Assembly: GCA_964629015.1 (NCBI GenBank)
Contig: CAZVMN010000003.1
Location: forward strand, 186,001-250,000
Direction: 5' to 3'
DNA: 64,000 nucleotides
From: Oceanococcus sp964629015
Lineage (GTDB): Bacteria > Pseudomonadota > Gammaproteobacteria > Nevskiales > Oceanococcaceae
Every line of letters starts with the position of its first letter. The first letter of the stretch is position 1. The notes beneath the pieces are model-generated. The model was not told the DNA's origin and did not search any database. It worked only from the letters and a program-made list of their open reading frames with translations. The position numbers were made by a program, and so were the translations under genes. Positions 16,751 through 25,388 of this stretch are shown one piece after another.

Positions 16751-17632
16751 ATGACTATGAACAAACAAATGACCACCTCCGAAGTGGTGGCACAATTGCA
16801 AGATGGCATGACCATCGGCGTTGGCGGCTGGGGGCCGCGACGCAAGCCTATGGCCCTGATTCGGGAGATTCTGCGTTCCGATCTCAAAGACCTGACCATC
16901 GTCGGTTACGGCGGCATGGATATGGGCATGTTGTGCGCAGCCGGCAAGGTCAAAAAGCTGATCTACGGTTTCGTCTCGCTGGATTTCATTCCGCTGGAGC
17001 CGTTCTTCCGTCAGGCCCGCGAAGCCGGCAGCATTGAGGCGCTGGAACTGGACGAAGGTATGTTGCATTGGGGCTTGCGCGCTGCGGGCTATCGCCTGCC
17101 GTTCCTGCCCATGCGGGCCGGTTTGGGCACGGCATTCATGAGCAACAACCCGGACATCAAAACCGTCAACTCGCCCTATGACGATGGCGAAACGTTGATG
17201 GCCATGCCGGCGATCAAGCTGGACGTCGCCTTGCTGCAGGTCCACAAGGCCGATCAACTGGGCAATGTGCGTGTGTACAGCCCGGACCCCTTCTTTGATG
17301 AATGGTTTGCCCGCGCTGCGGACAAAACCTACGTGATGGCTGAAGAGGTGAGCGAGCGATTGGATTCGGATGAAGCCGACGCCAAAGCCAATCTGTTCGA
17401 GCGCTCTTTGGTTACCGGTGTGGTTGAGCAACGTGGTGGCGCCCATCCGACATCCCATGTGCCGGGCTACGGCTGGGATGCGGCGCACATCAAGCGCTAC
17501 TGTCAGGCGGCCGCGGAAGAGGGCGGTTGGCAAGCTTATGTCGAGGAATTCCTCGGCGCGACGGAGGCGGATTACCAGAACGCGGTCGGCGGTCTGGACG
17601 CTATCACTTCACTGCCGCGACAGGTGTTCTGA
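16751..17632 (+). CDS. ipdA: IpdA, alpha subunit of ring-C-opening hydrolase
   Basis: CoA-transferase family I-like subunit of 293 residues. With IpdB it forms the IpdAB enzyme that, in Mycobacterium, hydrolyses ring C of COCHEA-CoA, a late intermediate of steroid C/D-ring breakdown; proteobacterial counterparts are also known. Features: glycine-rich GVGGWGPRRKP near residue 23 and LDEGMLHWGLRAAG near 95, close to where the catalytic Glu of family I CoA-transferases is found. The first gene of a tightly packed operon: its stop overlaps the ipdB start (TGATG). No strong Shine-Dalgarno precedes the ATG. The family is distinct from ordinary CoA-transferases by this pairing and context. Confidence 0.92.
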   Translation: MTMNKQMTTSEVVAQLQDGMTIGVGGWGPRRKPMALIREILRSDLKDLTIVGYGGMDMGMLCAAGKVKKLIYGFVSLDFIPLEPFFRQAREAGSIEALELDEGMLHWGLRAAGYRLPFLPMRAGLGTAFMSNNPDIKTVNSPYDDGETLMAMPAIKLDVALLQVHKADQLGNVRVYSPDPFFDEWFARAADKTYVMAEEVSERLDSDEADAKANLFERSLVTGVVEQRGGAHPTSHVPGYGWDAAHIKRYCQAAAEEGGWQAYVEEFLGATEADYQNAVGGLDAITSLPRQVF

Positions 17633-18417
17633 TGTCTGATTTCACGCTTTCTGAATTGCTGATTTGTGCCTGCGCCGATGTCTGGAAAGACGATGGTGAA
17701 GTGCTCGCCACGGGTATCGGCATTATTCCGCGTATTGCGCAGGGGCTGGCCAAGTTGACCCACAGCCCGGAATTGATGATCACCGATGGTGAGGCCTACC
17801 TGACCGAAACGCCGGTGGAAATCGGAGCCAAGACCCACGAAGGCCGCGCCTATGGTGGCTACATGCCGTATTCGCGGGTTTTCGATGCGCTGTGGCATGG
17901 GCGTCGCCATGCGCTGGTCGGGCCGGTTCAGGTCGATCGCTGGGGCCAGGCCAACATCTCCTGCATCGGTGATTTCGACAAACCCAAGCGGCAGATGCTG
18001 GGTCTGCGCGGATTCCCGGGCAACAGCATCAACCACGCCAACTCCATGTTTGTGCCCAATCACTCGACCCGCGTTTTCGTCGATGGCGAGGTCGATGTGG
18101 TGTGTTCGGTGGGTTACAAGGACGAGAACTGGCAAGCCGGTGTGCGGCGCGATTTCGCCAGTGTGGAAAAGATCGTCACCAATCTGTGTGTGATGGACTT
18201 CGGCGGTCCCGACCACGCCATTCGTGTGATCAGTCTGCACCCGGGGGTGAACTTTGAAGAGGTTCAGGAGAACACCAGCTTCCCACTGATTCTGGCCGAG
18301 GGGTGCACGGAAACTGCGCATCCGACGGCGGAGCAGCTGGAGGTGATCCGGCGTCTCGACCCGCGTGATGTGCGTGCTCGCCAGATCAAAGACAACCCGC
18401 CGGGTATCCGCGCATGA
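17632..18417 (+). CDS. ipdB: IpdB, beta subunit of ring-C-opening hydrolase
   Basis: Second CoA-transferase-like subunit, 261 residues, partner of IpdA in hydrolysing the last steroid ring. The start at 17632 overlaps the ipdA stop and gives the family N-terminus MSDFTLSELLICACADVW; a longer upstream frame lies in ipdA and is ignored. Characteristic stretches are GTGIGIIPRIA-like sequence near residue 25 and GPVQVDRWGQANIS near 100. The C-terminus overlaps the DUF35 gene by four bases. Coupled translation fits 1:1 assembly. Confidence 0.92.
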   Translation: MSDFTLSELLICACADVWKDDGEVLATGIGIIPRIAQGLAKLTHSPELMITDGEAYLTETPVEIGAKTHEGRAYGGYMPYSRVFDALWHGRRHALVGPVQVDRWGQANISCIGDFDKPKRQMLGLRGFPGNSINHANSMFVPNHSTRVFVDGEVDVVCSVGYKDENWQAGVRRDFASVEKIVTNLCVMDFGGPDHAIRVISLHPGVNFEEVQENTSFPLILAEGCTETAHPTAEQLEVIRRLDPRDVRARQIKDNPPGIRA

Positions 18418-18839
18418 ACGCACCGATTATTGAGGGCCTGTTCACGCGCGATGCAGCTGAGCCGGCTTTGCTCGGCTCACGTTGCACGGCGTGTGGCACC
18501 TACTATTTCCCCAAGCAGAGCAATTACTGCCGCAATCCTGATTGCGACAGTGAAAGTTTTGAGGAAACACCATTGTCGCGCAGCGGCACGCTGTGGTCGT
18601 TCACCAATGCCTGCTATCAGCCGCCGGCGCCGTATGTGGCCGAGGAACCGTTCGAGCCTTACGCCATTGCTGCAGTCAAGCTGGAGCAGGAACAGATGAT
18701 CGTGCTGGGTCAGGTGGTCAAAGGCGTCGGTGTCGAGGATCTCAAAGCCGGTATGACGATGACCTTGGTGCTGGAGGATGTGCCGGGGATTGATGGCCAA
18801 AGGGTGACCTGGAAGTGGCAGCCGCAGGAGGGTGCGTGA
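18414..18839 (+). CDS. DUF35 OB-fold protein with zinc ribbon
   Basis: 141-residue protein with an N-terminal zinc ribbon (CTAC near residue 24 and CRNPDC near 40) and a C-terminal OB-fold of the DUF35 family. DUF35 proteins bind thiolase-like partners and position the CoA substrate, for example ChsH2 with the Ltp2 aldolase in cholesterol side-chain removal, and archaeal thiolase/HMG-CoA synthase complexes. Its start overlaps ipdB and its stop overlaps the thiolase-like gene (TGATG), so a complex with the next product is likely. Confidence 0.9.
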   Translation: MNAPIIEGLFTRDAAEPALLGSRCTACGTYYFPKQSNYCRNPDCDSESFEETPLSRSGTLWSFTNACYQPPAPYVAEEPFEPYAIAAVKLEQEQMIVLGQVVKGVGVEDLKAGMTMTLVLEDVPGIDGQRVTWKWQPQEGA

Positions 18840-20023
18840 TGAGCAACAATGAAATCGCCATCCTCGGCGTGGGCATGCACCCCTGGGGCAAGTGGGGCAA
18901 AAATTTTGTTGAGTACGGCGTGGCCGCGGCGCGCACGGCGCTCAAAGATGCCGGCGTACCGTGGCGCGATGTGCGCTTTGTCTCCGGTGGCGGCACGGTG
19001 CGTTGTGGCTATCCCGGCTATGTGGCGGGTGCGACGTTTGCCCAGGCGCTGGGCTGGCAGGGTGCCGAGGTCAACACCTCTTACGCGGCCTGTGCCTCGG
19101 GTTCGCAGGCTCTGGCCGCGGCCCGCGCCAAGATTCTGTCCGGTGCCTGCGACGTGGCGCTGGTGGTCGGCGCGGACACCACGCCCAAGGGCTTTCTCAA
19201 GCCCGCCGATGGCGAGCGTCCGGATGATCCAGATTGGGTGCGCTTTCGCCTGGGCATCACCAATCCGACCTACTTCGCGCTGTACGCGCGTCGACGCATG
19301 GAAATCTACGGCGACACGCCGGAGGATTTCGCAGCGGTTAAGGTCAAGAATGCGGCGCATGGGTTTGCCAACCCGAACGCACGCTACAAGAAGAAATTCA
19401 CCGCCGAGGATGTGGCGGCATCCGCCATGGTCGCCGATCCACTGCGCTTGATGGACATCTGCGCGACCTCGGATGGCGGCGCTGCGATGATCGTGTCCAG
19501 CGTGGCCTATGCGCGCAAGATCGGCAAAGGCGATGCGCCACGTATCGCGGCCATCTCCACGGTGACCCCGACTTTTGCCTCAGAGCTGGTGGAGATGCCG
19601 GACATTGCGACCGATTCGGCTGTCGCCGCCGATGCCCGTCCGTTCCGTGCGGCGCTGCCAGCCAAAGCTTATGAAGAGGCGGGTATCGGGCCAGAAGATG
19701 TCTCGCTGGCCGAAGTCTACGATTTGTCCACCGCTCTGGAGCTGGACTGGATCGAAGATCTACAGCTGTGTGCCCGTGGTGAAGCCGCTGCGCTTACCCG
19801 CGCAGGCGAGACCGCCGTGGGCGGACGCATTCCGATCAATGTCTCGGGTGGATTGGCCTGCTTTGGTGAAGCGGTTCCTGCTCAGGCGTTGGCCCAGGTG
19901 TGTGAACTGACCTGGCAGTTGCGCGGGCAGGCCGGTGAGCGCCAGGTCGCCGGCGCCAAGGTGGGGATCACCGCGAACCAAGGTCTGTTCGGTCATGGCT
20001 CCTCAGTGATCGTCAAAGCATGA
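18839..20023 (+). CDS. Thiolase-like lipid-transfer protein, partner of DUF35
   Basis: Thiolase-superfamily protein of 394 residues, in the SCPx/Ltp branch (N-terminus MSNNEIAILGVGMHPWGKWG). A cysteine in the thiolase nucleophile position is present (CASGSQA near residue 87), as are C-terminal GGLACFGE and GHGSS segments. Ltp2-type aldolases usually lack a functional thiolase cysteine, so this one may be a true thiolase acting on a ring-opened CoA ester rather than a retro-aldolase. Being between ipdB/DUF35 and ipdC places it in C/D-ring breakdown. The ATG at 18839 is chosen for the overlap with the DUF35 stop. Confidence 0.87.
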   Translation: MSNNEIAILGVGMHPWGKWGKNFVEYGVAAARTALKDAGVPWRDVRFVSGGGTVRCGYPGYVAGATFAQALGWQGAEVNTSYAACASGSQALAAARAKILSGACDVALVVGADTTPKGFLKPADGERPDDPDWVRFRLGITNPTYFALYARRRMEIYGDTPEDFAAVKVKNAAHGFANPNARYKKKFTAEDVAASAMVADPLRLMDICATSDGGAAMIVSSVAYARKIGKGDAPRIAAISTVTPTFASELVEMPDIATDSAVAADARPFRAALPAKAYEEAGIGPEDVSLAEVYDLSTALELDWIEDLQLCARGEAAALTRAGETAVGGRIPINVSGGLACFGEAVPAQALAQVCELTWQLRGQAGERQVAGAKVGITANQGLFGHGSSVIVKA

Positions 20024-21081
20024 GCGTGCTCAAGACCCGTCTGACTGAATTGCTGGGCTGCGATTACCCCATCGTCCAGACCGCGATGGGCTGGGTGGCC
20101 GATGCCAATCTGGTCATCGGTACCTCCAATGCCGGTGGCTTCGGCTTTCTTGCTGCAGCGACCATGTCCACACCCGAGTTGGAAGCGGCGATTGCGCAGG
20201 TCCGGGCGGGGACCGACCGCCAGTTCGGCGTCAATTTCCATATGTTCCAGCCCAATGCGCGCGAGGTGATTGCGCTGGTGTTGGAGCACCGTGATCGGAT
20301 TCGTGCGGTCAGTTACGGGCGCGGTCCGGATGCGGCAACAATCCAGAGCTTTAAAGATGCCGGTGTGTTGTGCATGCCGACGGTCGGTGCTTTGAAACAC
20401 GCGGTCAAAGCAGTGCAACTGGGCGCTGACATCATCACCATTCAGGGGGGCGAAGGGGGTGGCCATACCGGTTCGGTGCCAACAACCTTGCTGTTGCCTC
20501 AGGTGCTTGATGCGGTGGATGTGCCGGTGGTTGCTGCGGGTGGTTTCTCCACCGGACGTGGCCTGGCCGGGGCCTTGGCCTACGGTGCAGCCGGGATCGC
20601 CATGGGCACGCGTTTTTTGATGACCGCCGAATCGCCGGTGCCGCGCGAAACCTTGCAGCGTTATGTCGAGGTCAAAGAGCCTTCCCATATCCGCGCGTCC
20701 AAAGCACTGGATGGCATACCGCAGCGCATGATCGATAACCCCTTCCTACTCAGTCTGGAGCGCGGTGGTTTTCTGCGTCGCCTGTTTGTGGCGTTGTCGT
20801 CGGCGTGGCAATGGAAGTCCTACACCGGCATGAGCACGGCGCATATGCTGAAGACCGCATTTACCGCCTTGCGTGAAGGGGATTCTGCGATCCAGACCAT
20901 GATGGCGGCCAATGCGCCGGTGATCATTCAGCGCGCCATGGTCCAGGGCAAGCCAGACGAGGGTGTGTTGCCGTCGGGTCAGGTTGCCGCCGTGATCAAT
21001 GAACTGCCTGCGGTTAAAGATGTGATCGACGGCATCGTCCGCGAGGCTACGCAGCGGCTGGAGGCCTTGCCGCGCGGCTGA
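20020..21081 (+). CDS. ipdC: IpdC-like flavin oxidoreductase (nitronate monooxygenase family)
   Basis: FMN-binding TIM-barrel protein of 353 residues, related to nitronate monooxygenase/2-nitropropane dioxygenase. The phosphate-binding GGEGGGHTG lies near residue 147 and AAGGFSTGRGLAGAL near 175. In Mycobacterium the homologue IpdC takes part in the oxidoreductive steps that lead to HIEC-CoA, the EchA20 substrate, in steroid C/D-ring degradation; the corresponding Comamonas gene is scdK. It overlaps the thiolase-like gene by four bases and ends the operon. A generic nitronate monooxygenase is unlikely given the neighbours. Confidence 0.87.
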   Translation: MSVLKTRLTELLGCDYPIVQTAMGWVADANLVIGTSNAGGFGFLAAATMSTPELEAAIAQVRAGTDRQFGVNFHMFQPNAREVIALVLEHRDRIRAVSYGRGPDAATIQSFKDAGVLCMPTVGALKHAVKAVQLGADIITIQGGEGGGHTGSVPTTLLLPQVLDAVDVPVVAAGGFSTGRGLAGALAYGAAGIAMGTRFLMTAESPVPRETLQRYVEVKEPSHIRASKALDGIPQRMIDNPFLLSLERGGFLRRLFVALSSAWQWKSYTGMSTAHMLKTAFTALREGDSAIQTMMAANAPVIIQRAMVQGKPDEGVLPSGQVAAVINELPAVKDVIDGIVREATQRLEALPRG

Positions 21082-21168
21082 GCGAGCCTTCCTGAACGGA
21101 CTTGGGGAACCTTTTCGCGCCCCTCATCCGTGATAGCAGCCAGACGTTGTTATCTCAGGGAAGCAAAC

Positions 21169-22599
21169 ATGTTTCGTTTACCTTTCGCTATTTTGGCGAG
21201 CGCTGTGGTTTTGTCTGCGTGCCAGCAAGGTGGCCGCGCCGCGGGCGATGTGAATTCGGATTTTCTGATTCGCGCCGATGACGTATCGATGGGGCCTGAG
21301 TTAACGCAGGACACCCGCGTGGTCGTGAGCGTGATTGATTCTGCGCTCAACCCGTATCACGAGTTTTATTACGCCGGCAGCGCCATTTACACCGATGCCG
21401 GGCCGACGGCTGTCACGCCCGCGGTGCTGCAGGAACTGGGCGTTGCCGAGAGCAACATCCTGCAGCTTACCCGCAGCGGCAATCTTCAAGCCGATATCGA
21501 AGCGGACGCCGACATTTGGGCGTCGGTCAAACGCGGTGAAACCTACTGGATCAAGGGCACCAATGTGCTCTTGCGCTCCTATGCTGGTGATGAGTTGGCG
21601 CCGTTGATTCCATCGGTGGACAAGTCGGCTCACGGTGTGGGCACGTCCGCTGCGGTGCTAACCGCCAATCCGGAGGCGGTGATTCTGTTCGTCGAAACCG
21701 AAGGTGCGCTGGGCAGCGATATGGCCCACGACTTCGCGTTCTTGCATCCCGCGGTTGACATATTGACCACCAGCTATGGGGTGTCGATACCGGGTACGGG
21801 CTTCCCGCTGCCGGAATGGCGCACCTTCCACAACAGTTATCCGGCTGTGGTGGACATGGGCAAGCTGCACTTCAGTTCCGGTGGCAATGGGCCCGGACTG
21901 ACCCCGCTGCGAGCCGGCGCCGGACCGTGGTGGAGTATCGGTGTTTCCGGTATCGAGGAAGGCAGTTCTGAAGGTCGCACCCTGTTGTCGGGCGTGTTTC
22001 CTGATTTCCTTTCCGATTTCACCCAGGACCTGCCGTATTGCCACGACGCTGAGGATTGTTACAGCAGCGTGGGTGGGACCAGCTTCTCAACACCGCGCGC
22101 CGCCGGTGTGGCCTCCAAGGTGTTGCTGGATGCGCGTCGTTTGAGTGCGCACCGTGGAGGCATTCAACTGGCAGAAGGTCAGCCACTGATGATCGATGCT
22201 GGTGATCAAGCCATCAGTAACTGGATGTTGCGTCGTGCCTTGGAACAGGCGGCTTATGTGCCGGATTCGTTGGCTTACGATCCAGCCGCCGGCGTCACCG
22301 ACGTTGTCGGTATTCCGGTGAACCCCGTGGCCCCTTGGCTGCAGGTCGGTTGGGGTGATCTCACCGCCGATCCGAGCAAGGGTGTGGTCGATGCGGCACT
22401 GGCCGAGTTGGGTTATCCGGGTAAGCCGCGTGAGAAAGCCGCCGGTTTCTGTGAATTCCAGAGCGAAATCATCGCGGTGCGCAAGCTCTACTGGGACAAC
22501 ATTGCGGCGACCTTGCCGGACGTACTCGGCGGTGACGCACCGCCGCCACCATTGGACGAAGACCCGTTCGTGTACTGCGATTCCATGCTGGCGTTCTAA
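21169..22599 (+). CDS. Subtilisin-like (S8) serine protease lipoprotein
   Basis: Exported lipoprotein protease of 476 residues. Lipobox LSAC puts Cys18 at the mature N-terminus, followed by QQGGR. The S8 catalytic triad is visible: Asp57 (SVIDSALN), His155 (HGVGTS) and Ser305 (GGTSFSTP), with oxyanion Asn240 (SGGNGP). It thus looks active, but there is no propeptide of the usual kind. I chose ATG 21169 (CAGGGAA upstream) since it gives a clean signal peptide. The mature start is shared with the ceramidase-like and GH92 lipoproteins at 50-59 kb. It stands alone between the ipd operon and the M3 peptidase, followed by a good terminator. Confidence 0.88.
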   Translation: MFRLPFAILASAVVLSACQQGGRAAGDVNSDFLIRADDVSMGPELTQDTRVVVSVIDSALNPYHEFYYAGSAIYTDAGPTAVTPAVLQELGVAESNILQLTRSGNLQADIEADADIWASVKRGETYWIKGTNVLLRSYAGDELAPLIPSVDKSAHGVGTSAAVLTANPEAVILFVETEGALGSDMAHDFAFLHPAVDILTTSYGVSIPGTGFPLPEWRTFHNSYPAVVDMGKLHFSSGGNGPGLTPLRAGAGPWWSIGVSGIEEGSSEGRTLLSGVFPDFLSDFTQDLPYCHDAEDCYSSVGGTSFSTPRAAGVASKVLLDARRLSAHRGGIQLAEGQPLMIDAGDQAISNWMLRRALEQAAYVPDSLAYDPAAGVTDVVGIPVNPVAPWLQVGWGDLTADPSKGVVDAALAELGYPGKPREKAAGFCEFQSEIIAVRKLYWDNIAATLPDVLGGDAPPPPLDEDPFVYCDSMLAF

Positions 22600-22643
22600 A
22601 CCGAACGCGCTGGCGAGATTAAAGGGGGAGGGTGGGAGCCCGG

Positions 22644-22675
22644 GCCGAAGGTGCATGCACCTTCGGCTTTTTTTT
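22644..22675 (+). terminator. Rho-independent terminator after the S8 protease gene
   Basis: Perfect palindrome GCCGAAGGTGCA/TGCACCTTCGGC (22644-22667) followed by eight T (22668-22675), 45 bp after the protease stop. Confidence 0.92.
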
Positions 22676-22831
22676 GGCCAAGCTGTTCATTGTTGATATT
22701 CGAACGGTGACTGCCAGGGCAGTCGCATTGCTAGACTGCGTCATCGGCACGCCCTTTGCTTCAAGTCGCGAGCCCTTGGCAAGCGGTTTGTCCTGCCGGT
22801 GGCTTGCGCTCAAGAACTGGAACATCAAACC

Positions 22832-24772
22832 ATGAACTTCAAGTCCATTTTTCTGGCCATGGTCCTTGGCCTGGTCGCCTGCTCGGCAGACAAGACCGAA
22901 TCCAGCGTCGCCCCGTCGCCCGAGGCCACGCAGTCCTCCGATGCGACCCAGGCGCAAGACCCACGTTGGATCTGGGATTTGAGCAGCCTGTATGCGTCTG
23001 TCGAGGATTGGAACACCGCGCGTGCGGACATCCTGGCGCATGCCGAGCGGCTTGAAGATCTCAAAGGCAGCCTGCAGCAAGGCCCTGCGGCCTTACTGAC
23101 CGCGGTCCAGGAGGTCTCGGCCCTGACCAAAGCGGCCTCACGGGCTTACACCTACGCCTCTCTCGAGGCGGACGAAAACGTCGCCGACAATGCTGGGCAG
23201 GAGCGGCGGCAATTGGCGCAGCAGATGTACAGCCAGGTAAACCAGGCTTATGCCTGGCTGGCGCCGGAGATCATCGCCCTGGGTGCGGAGACAGTGCAGG
23301 CCTATATCGAGGCGGAACCGAGGCTGAATGACTATCGCCATACCTTGGCCAATACCCTGCGCCAAGCACCACACATCCGCTCTGCCGAGGTCGAGGATGT
23401 GCTCGCGGCGGTGCAATTGCTGCAGGCGCAGCCCTTCAACGTGTACGGCACGCTGGCCAATTCCGATATTCCGTTTCCGACCTTGAGCGTGCCGGGCGAT
23501 GACCAGGCGCTGATCAACAGTCAGGGCTATTCGCGGTATCGCGGCAGCGCGGACCGCGCCACCCGACAGGCAGTTTTCGAGGCCTACTGGGGCACTTGGG
23601 AAAAGTACAAGAGTTCGGTGGGCCAATCCCTCAGCGCGCATATCCAGTCGCAGGTGTTTGAAACCAAGCAGCGTCGTTACGCCGACACCCTGACCCGCAA
23701 TCTGTTCTCGGACGCCTTGCCGCGTGAGGTTTACGACACGCTGGTTAAGGTAACCAATGACAATCTGGACACGCTTCACCGCTATCTGCGCCTGCGCGGC
23801 AAGGTCCTGGGTCTCGAAGATGACCTGAACTACCACGACATTTATGTGGATCTGGTCCAGCCCACGCGGGACTATCCCATCGAGGACACCATCGAGTTGG
23901 TGCAGGAGGCGATGGCGCCGCTGGGTGCCGAGTACCAGCAGAAGCTGGCGCAGGCCACCGCACAGCGCTGGATGCATGTCTACCCCAGCAAGGGCAAGCG
24001 CTCAGGGGCCTACATGGCGGGTAGTGCCTACGATGTGCATCCGTTCATCCTGTTGAATCACCAGGATGATTACAACTCCGTTTCCATCTATGCACATGAG
24101 TGGGGGCATGGCATTCATCAGCTGCTCAGCAACGAAAACCAGCCCTGGCATCTGTCCGATTTCTCCATCTTCACCACAGAAACTGCGGCCATTTCCAACG
24201 AACTGCTGGTGCAGAACTACATGACGCAGCAATCAAGCTCCGATCAGGAGCGTTTGTTCTATCTGGGCTACGCGCTGGAACAAATTCGCACCACGTTTTT
24301 CCGGCAAACGATGTTCAGCGAGTTCGAGGGCGAGATCTACGCCGCCGTCGAACGCGGCGAGGCCCTGTCCGGGGAGCGGATCACGGAGATCTATGCGGAC
24401 ATCGTGCGTCGTTATCACGGTCACGACGAGGGTGTCATGACTGTGCCGGACCTCTACACCCACGAATGGATGTTCGTGCCGCATTTCTATTTCAACTACT
24501 ACGTGTTCCAGTATTCGACCTCGATTGCTGGCGCCGCCTATTTCGTGGAGCAAATCGCGGCCGAGAAGGAAGACACAAGCGTTCGCGATACCTATTTGAC
24601 GTTCCTCAAAGCTGGCGGCTCGGATCACCCCTACGACCTGTTCCAGCAGGCCGGGCTGGACATGGCCAGCCCGGAGCCTTACGAGGCGCTGATCCGTCGC
24701 ATGAACGATTTGATGGATGCCTTCGAGGTCACTTGGGCGCGCATGAACGCGCAGGCGTTGTCGGGAGAGTGA
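22832..24772 (+). CDS. M3-family oligoendopeptidase (PepF-like) lipoprotein
   Basis: Zinc metallopeptidase of 646 residues that degrades oligopeptides. The HEWGH motif (zinc His422, Glu423, His426) lies in AHEWGHGIHQLL, with the downstream Glu expected in the FTTETAAISNELL segment. The N-terminus is a signal peptide with lipobox VAC (Cys near 16), unusual since most M3 oligopeptidases are cytosolic; it should act in the periplasm or at the outer membrane. It lacks the GGR start seen in other lipoproteins here. An acidic, Ser/Gln-rich linker of about 35 residues follows the cysteine. It is preceded by a terminator and its own short leader. Confidence 0.92.
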   Translation: MNFKSIFLAMVLGLVACSADKTESSVAPSPEATQSSDATQAQDPRWIWDLSSLYASVEDWNTARADILAHAERLEDLKGSLQQGPAALLTAVQEVSALTKAASRAYTYASLEADENVADNAGQERRQLAQQMYSQVNQAYAWLAPEIIALGAETVQAYIEAEPRLNDYRHTLANTLRQAPHIRSAEVEDVLAAVQLLQAQPFNVYGTLANSDIPFPTLSVPGDDQALINSQGYSRYRGSADRATRQAVFEAYWGTWEKYKSSVGQSLSAHIQSQVFETKQRRYADTLTRNLFSDALPREVYDTLVKVTNDNLDTLHRYLRLRGKVLGLEDDLNYHDIYVDLVQPTRDYPIEDTIELVQEAMAPLGAEYQQKLAQATAQRWMHVYPSKGKRSGAYMAGSAYDVHPFILLNHQDDYNSVSIYAHEWGHGIHQLLSNENQPWHLSDFSIFTTETAAISNELLVQNYMTQQSSSDQERLFYLGYALEQIRTTFFRQTMFSEFEGEIYAAVERGEALSGERITEIYADIVRRYHGHDEGVMTVPDLYTHEWMFVPHFYFNYYVFQYSTSIAGAAYFVEQIAAEKEDTSVRDTYLTFLKAGGSDHPYDLFQQAGLDMASPEPYEALIRRMNDLMDAFEVTWARMNAQALSGE

Positions 24773-24893
24773 AACATTTCCAGCATCCGGCTATCCCGGC
24801 GCCAACCAGTCCAGCGCAAGCACCTTCGATCACAGACACGCTAAGATTGAGTTCGATTCGTTGAGTGGCGTCCCGCTCGGAGTATCTTGAACA

Positions 24894-25388
24894 ATGACCG
24901 AGCAGGATGGCGATTCCAACACACTCAATCCCGTTCGAGGCATTGCCATTTGGCGCGTGTTGGTTGTCGGCGTGCTGGCAACCTTCCTGATTCCAGCGGC
25001 TTCATATTGGGCCTGCGGAGTGCTCGAAGGGCTCGCTCCAGTGACCGCCTTGGAGTACCTGATTGAGCAATACGGCGTGCGGCGACAGAATCCGGCCCTG
25101 AGTGCAATTCCAGCCCTCCTGCCACTTGTACTCTTGGCCGCGGTGCTTGCTGTTATCCGCCGCATGACCGCTAAGCCAACGTCTTTGGTCCTGGCCATCG
25201 GTGGCTTGGCGCCGCAACTGGCGCTGCAAATCTGGACCAATGTGGGGTTTTGGTCGATCTATCTGCCGACGCGGTCTTATCCAGGGTATCCACATGGCCT
25301 CGAATTCGTCATTGTGCCGTTGTTCTATACCCCCGTGGCTATGGCACTGGGGCTTTTCATCGCCCACATCGCCTTGCGTCGACAATGA
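24894..25388 (+). CDS. Membrane protein of unknown function
   Basis: 164-residue protein with about four hydrophobic segments (near residues 20-42, 68-88, 94-112 and 132-155) and a hydrophilic N-terminus. I recognise no family. Its stop overlaps the start of the next gene (ATGA), so the two are translated together; that neighbour is an exported TIMP-like protein. The ~120 bp upstream holds no clear feature beyond a probable promoter area. Confidence 0.65.
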   Translation: MTEQDGDSNTLNPVRGIAIWRVLVVGVLATFLIPAASYWACGVLEGLAPVTALEYLIEQYGVRRQNPALSAIPALLPLVLLAAVLAVIRRMTAKPTSLVLAIGGLAPQLALQIWTNVGFWSIYLPTRSYPGYPHGLEFVIVPLFYTPVAMALGLFIAHIALRRQ

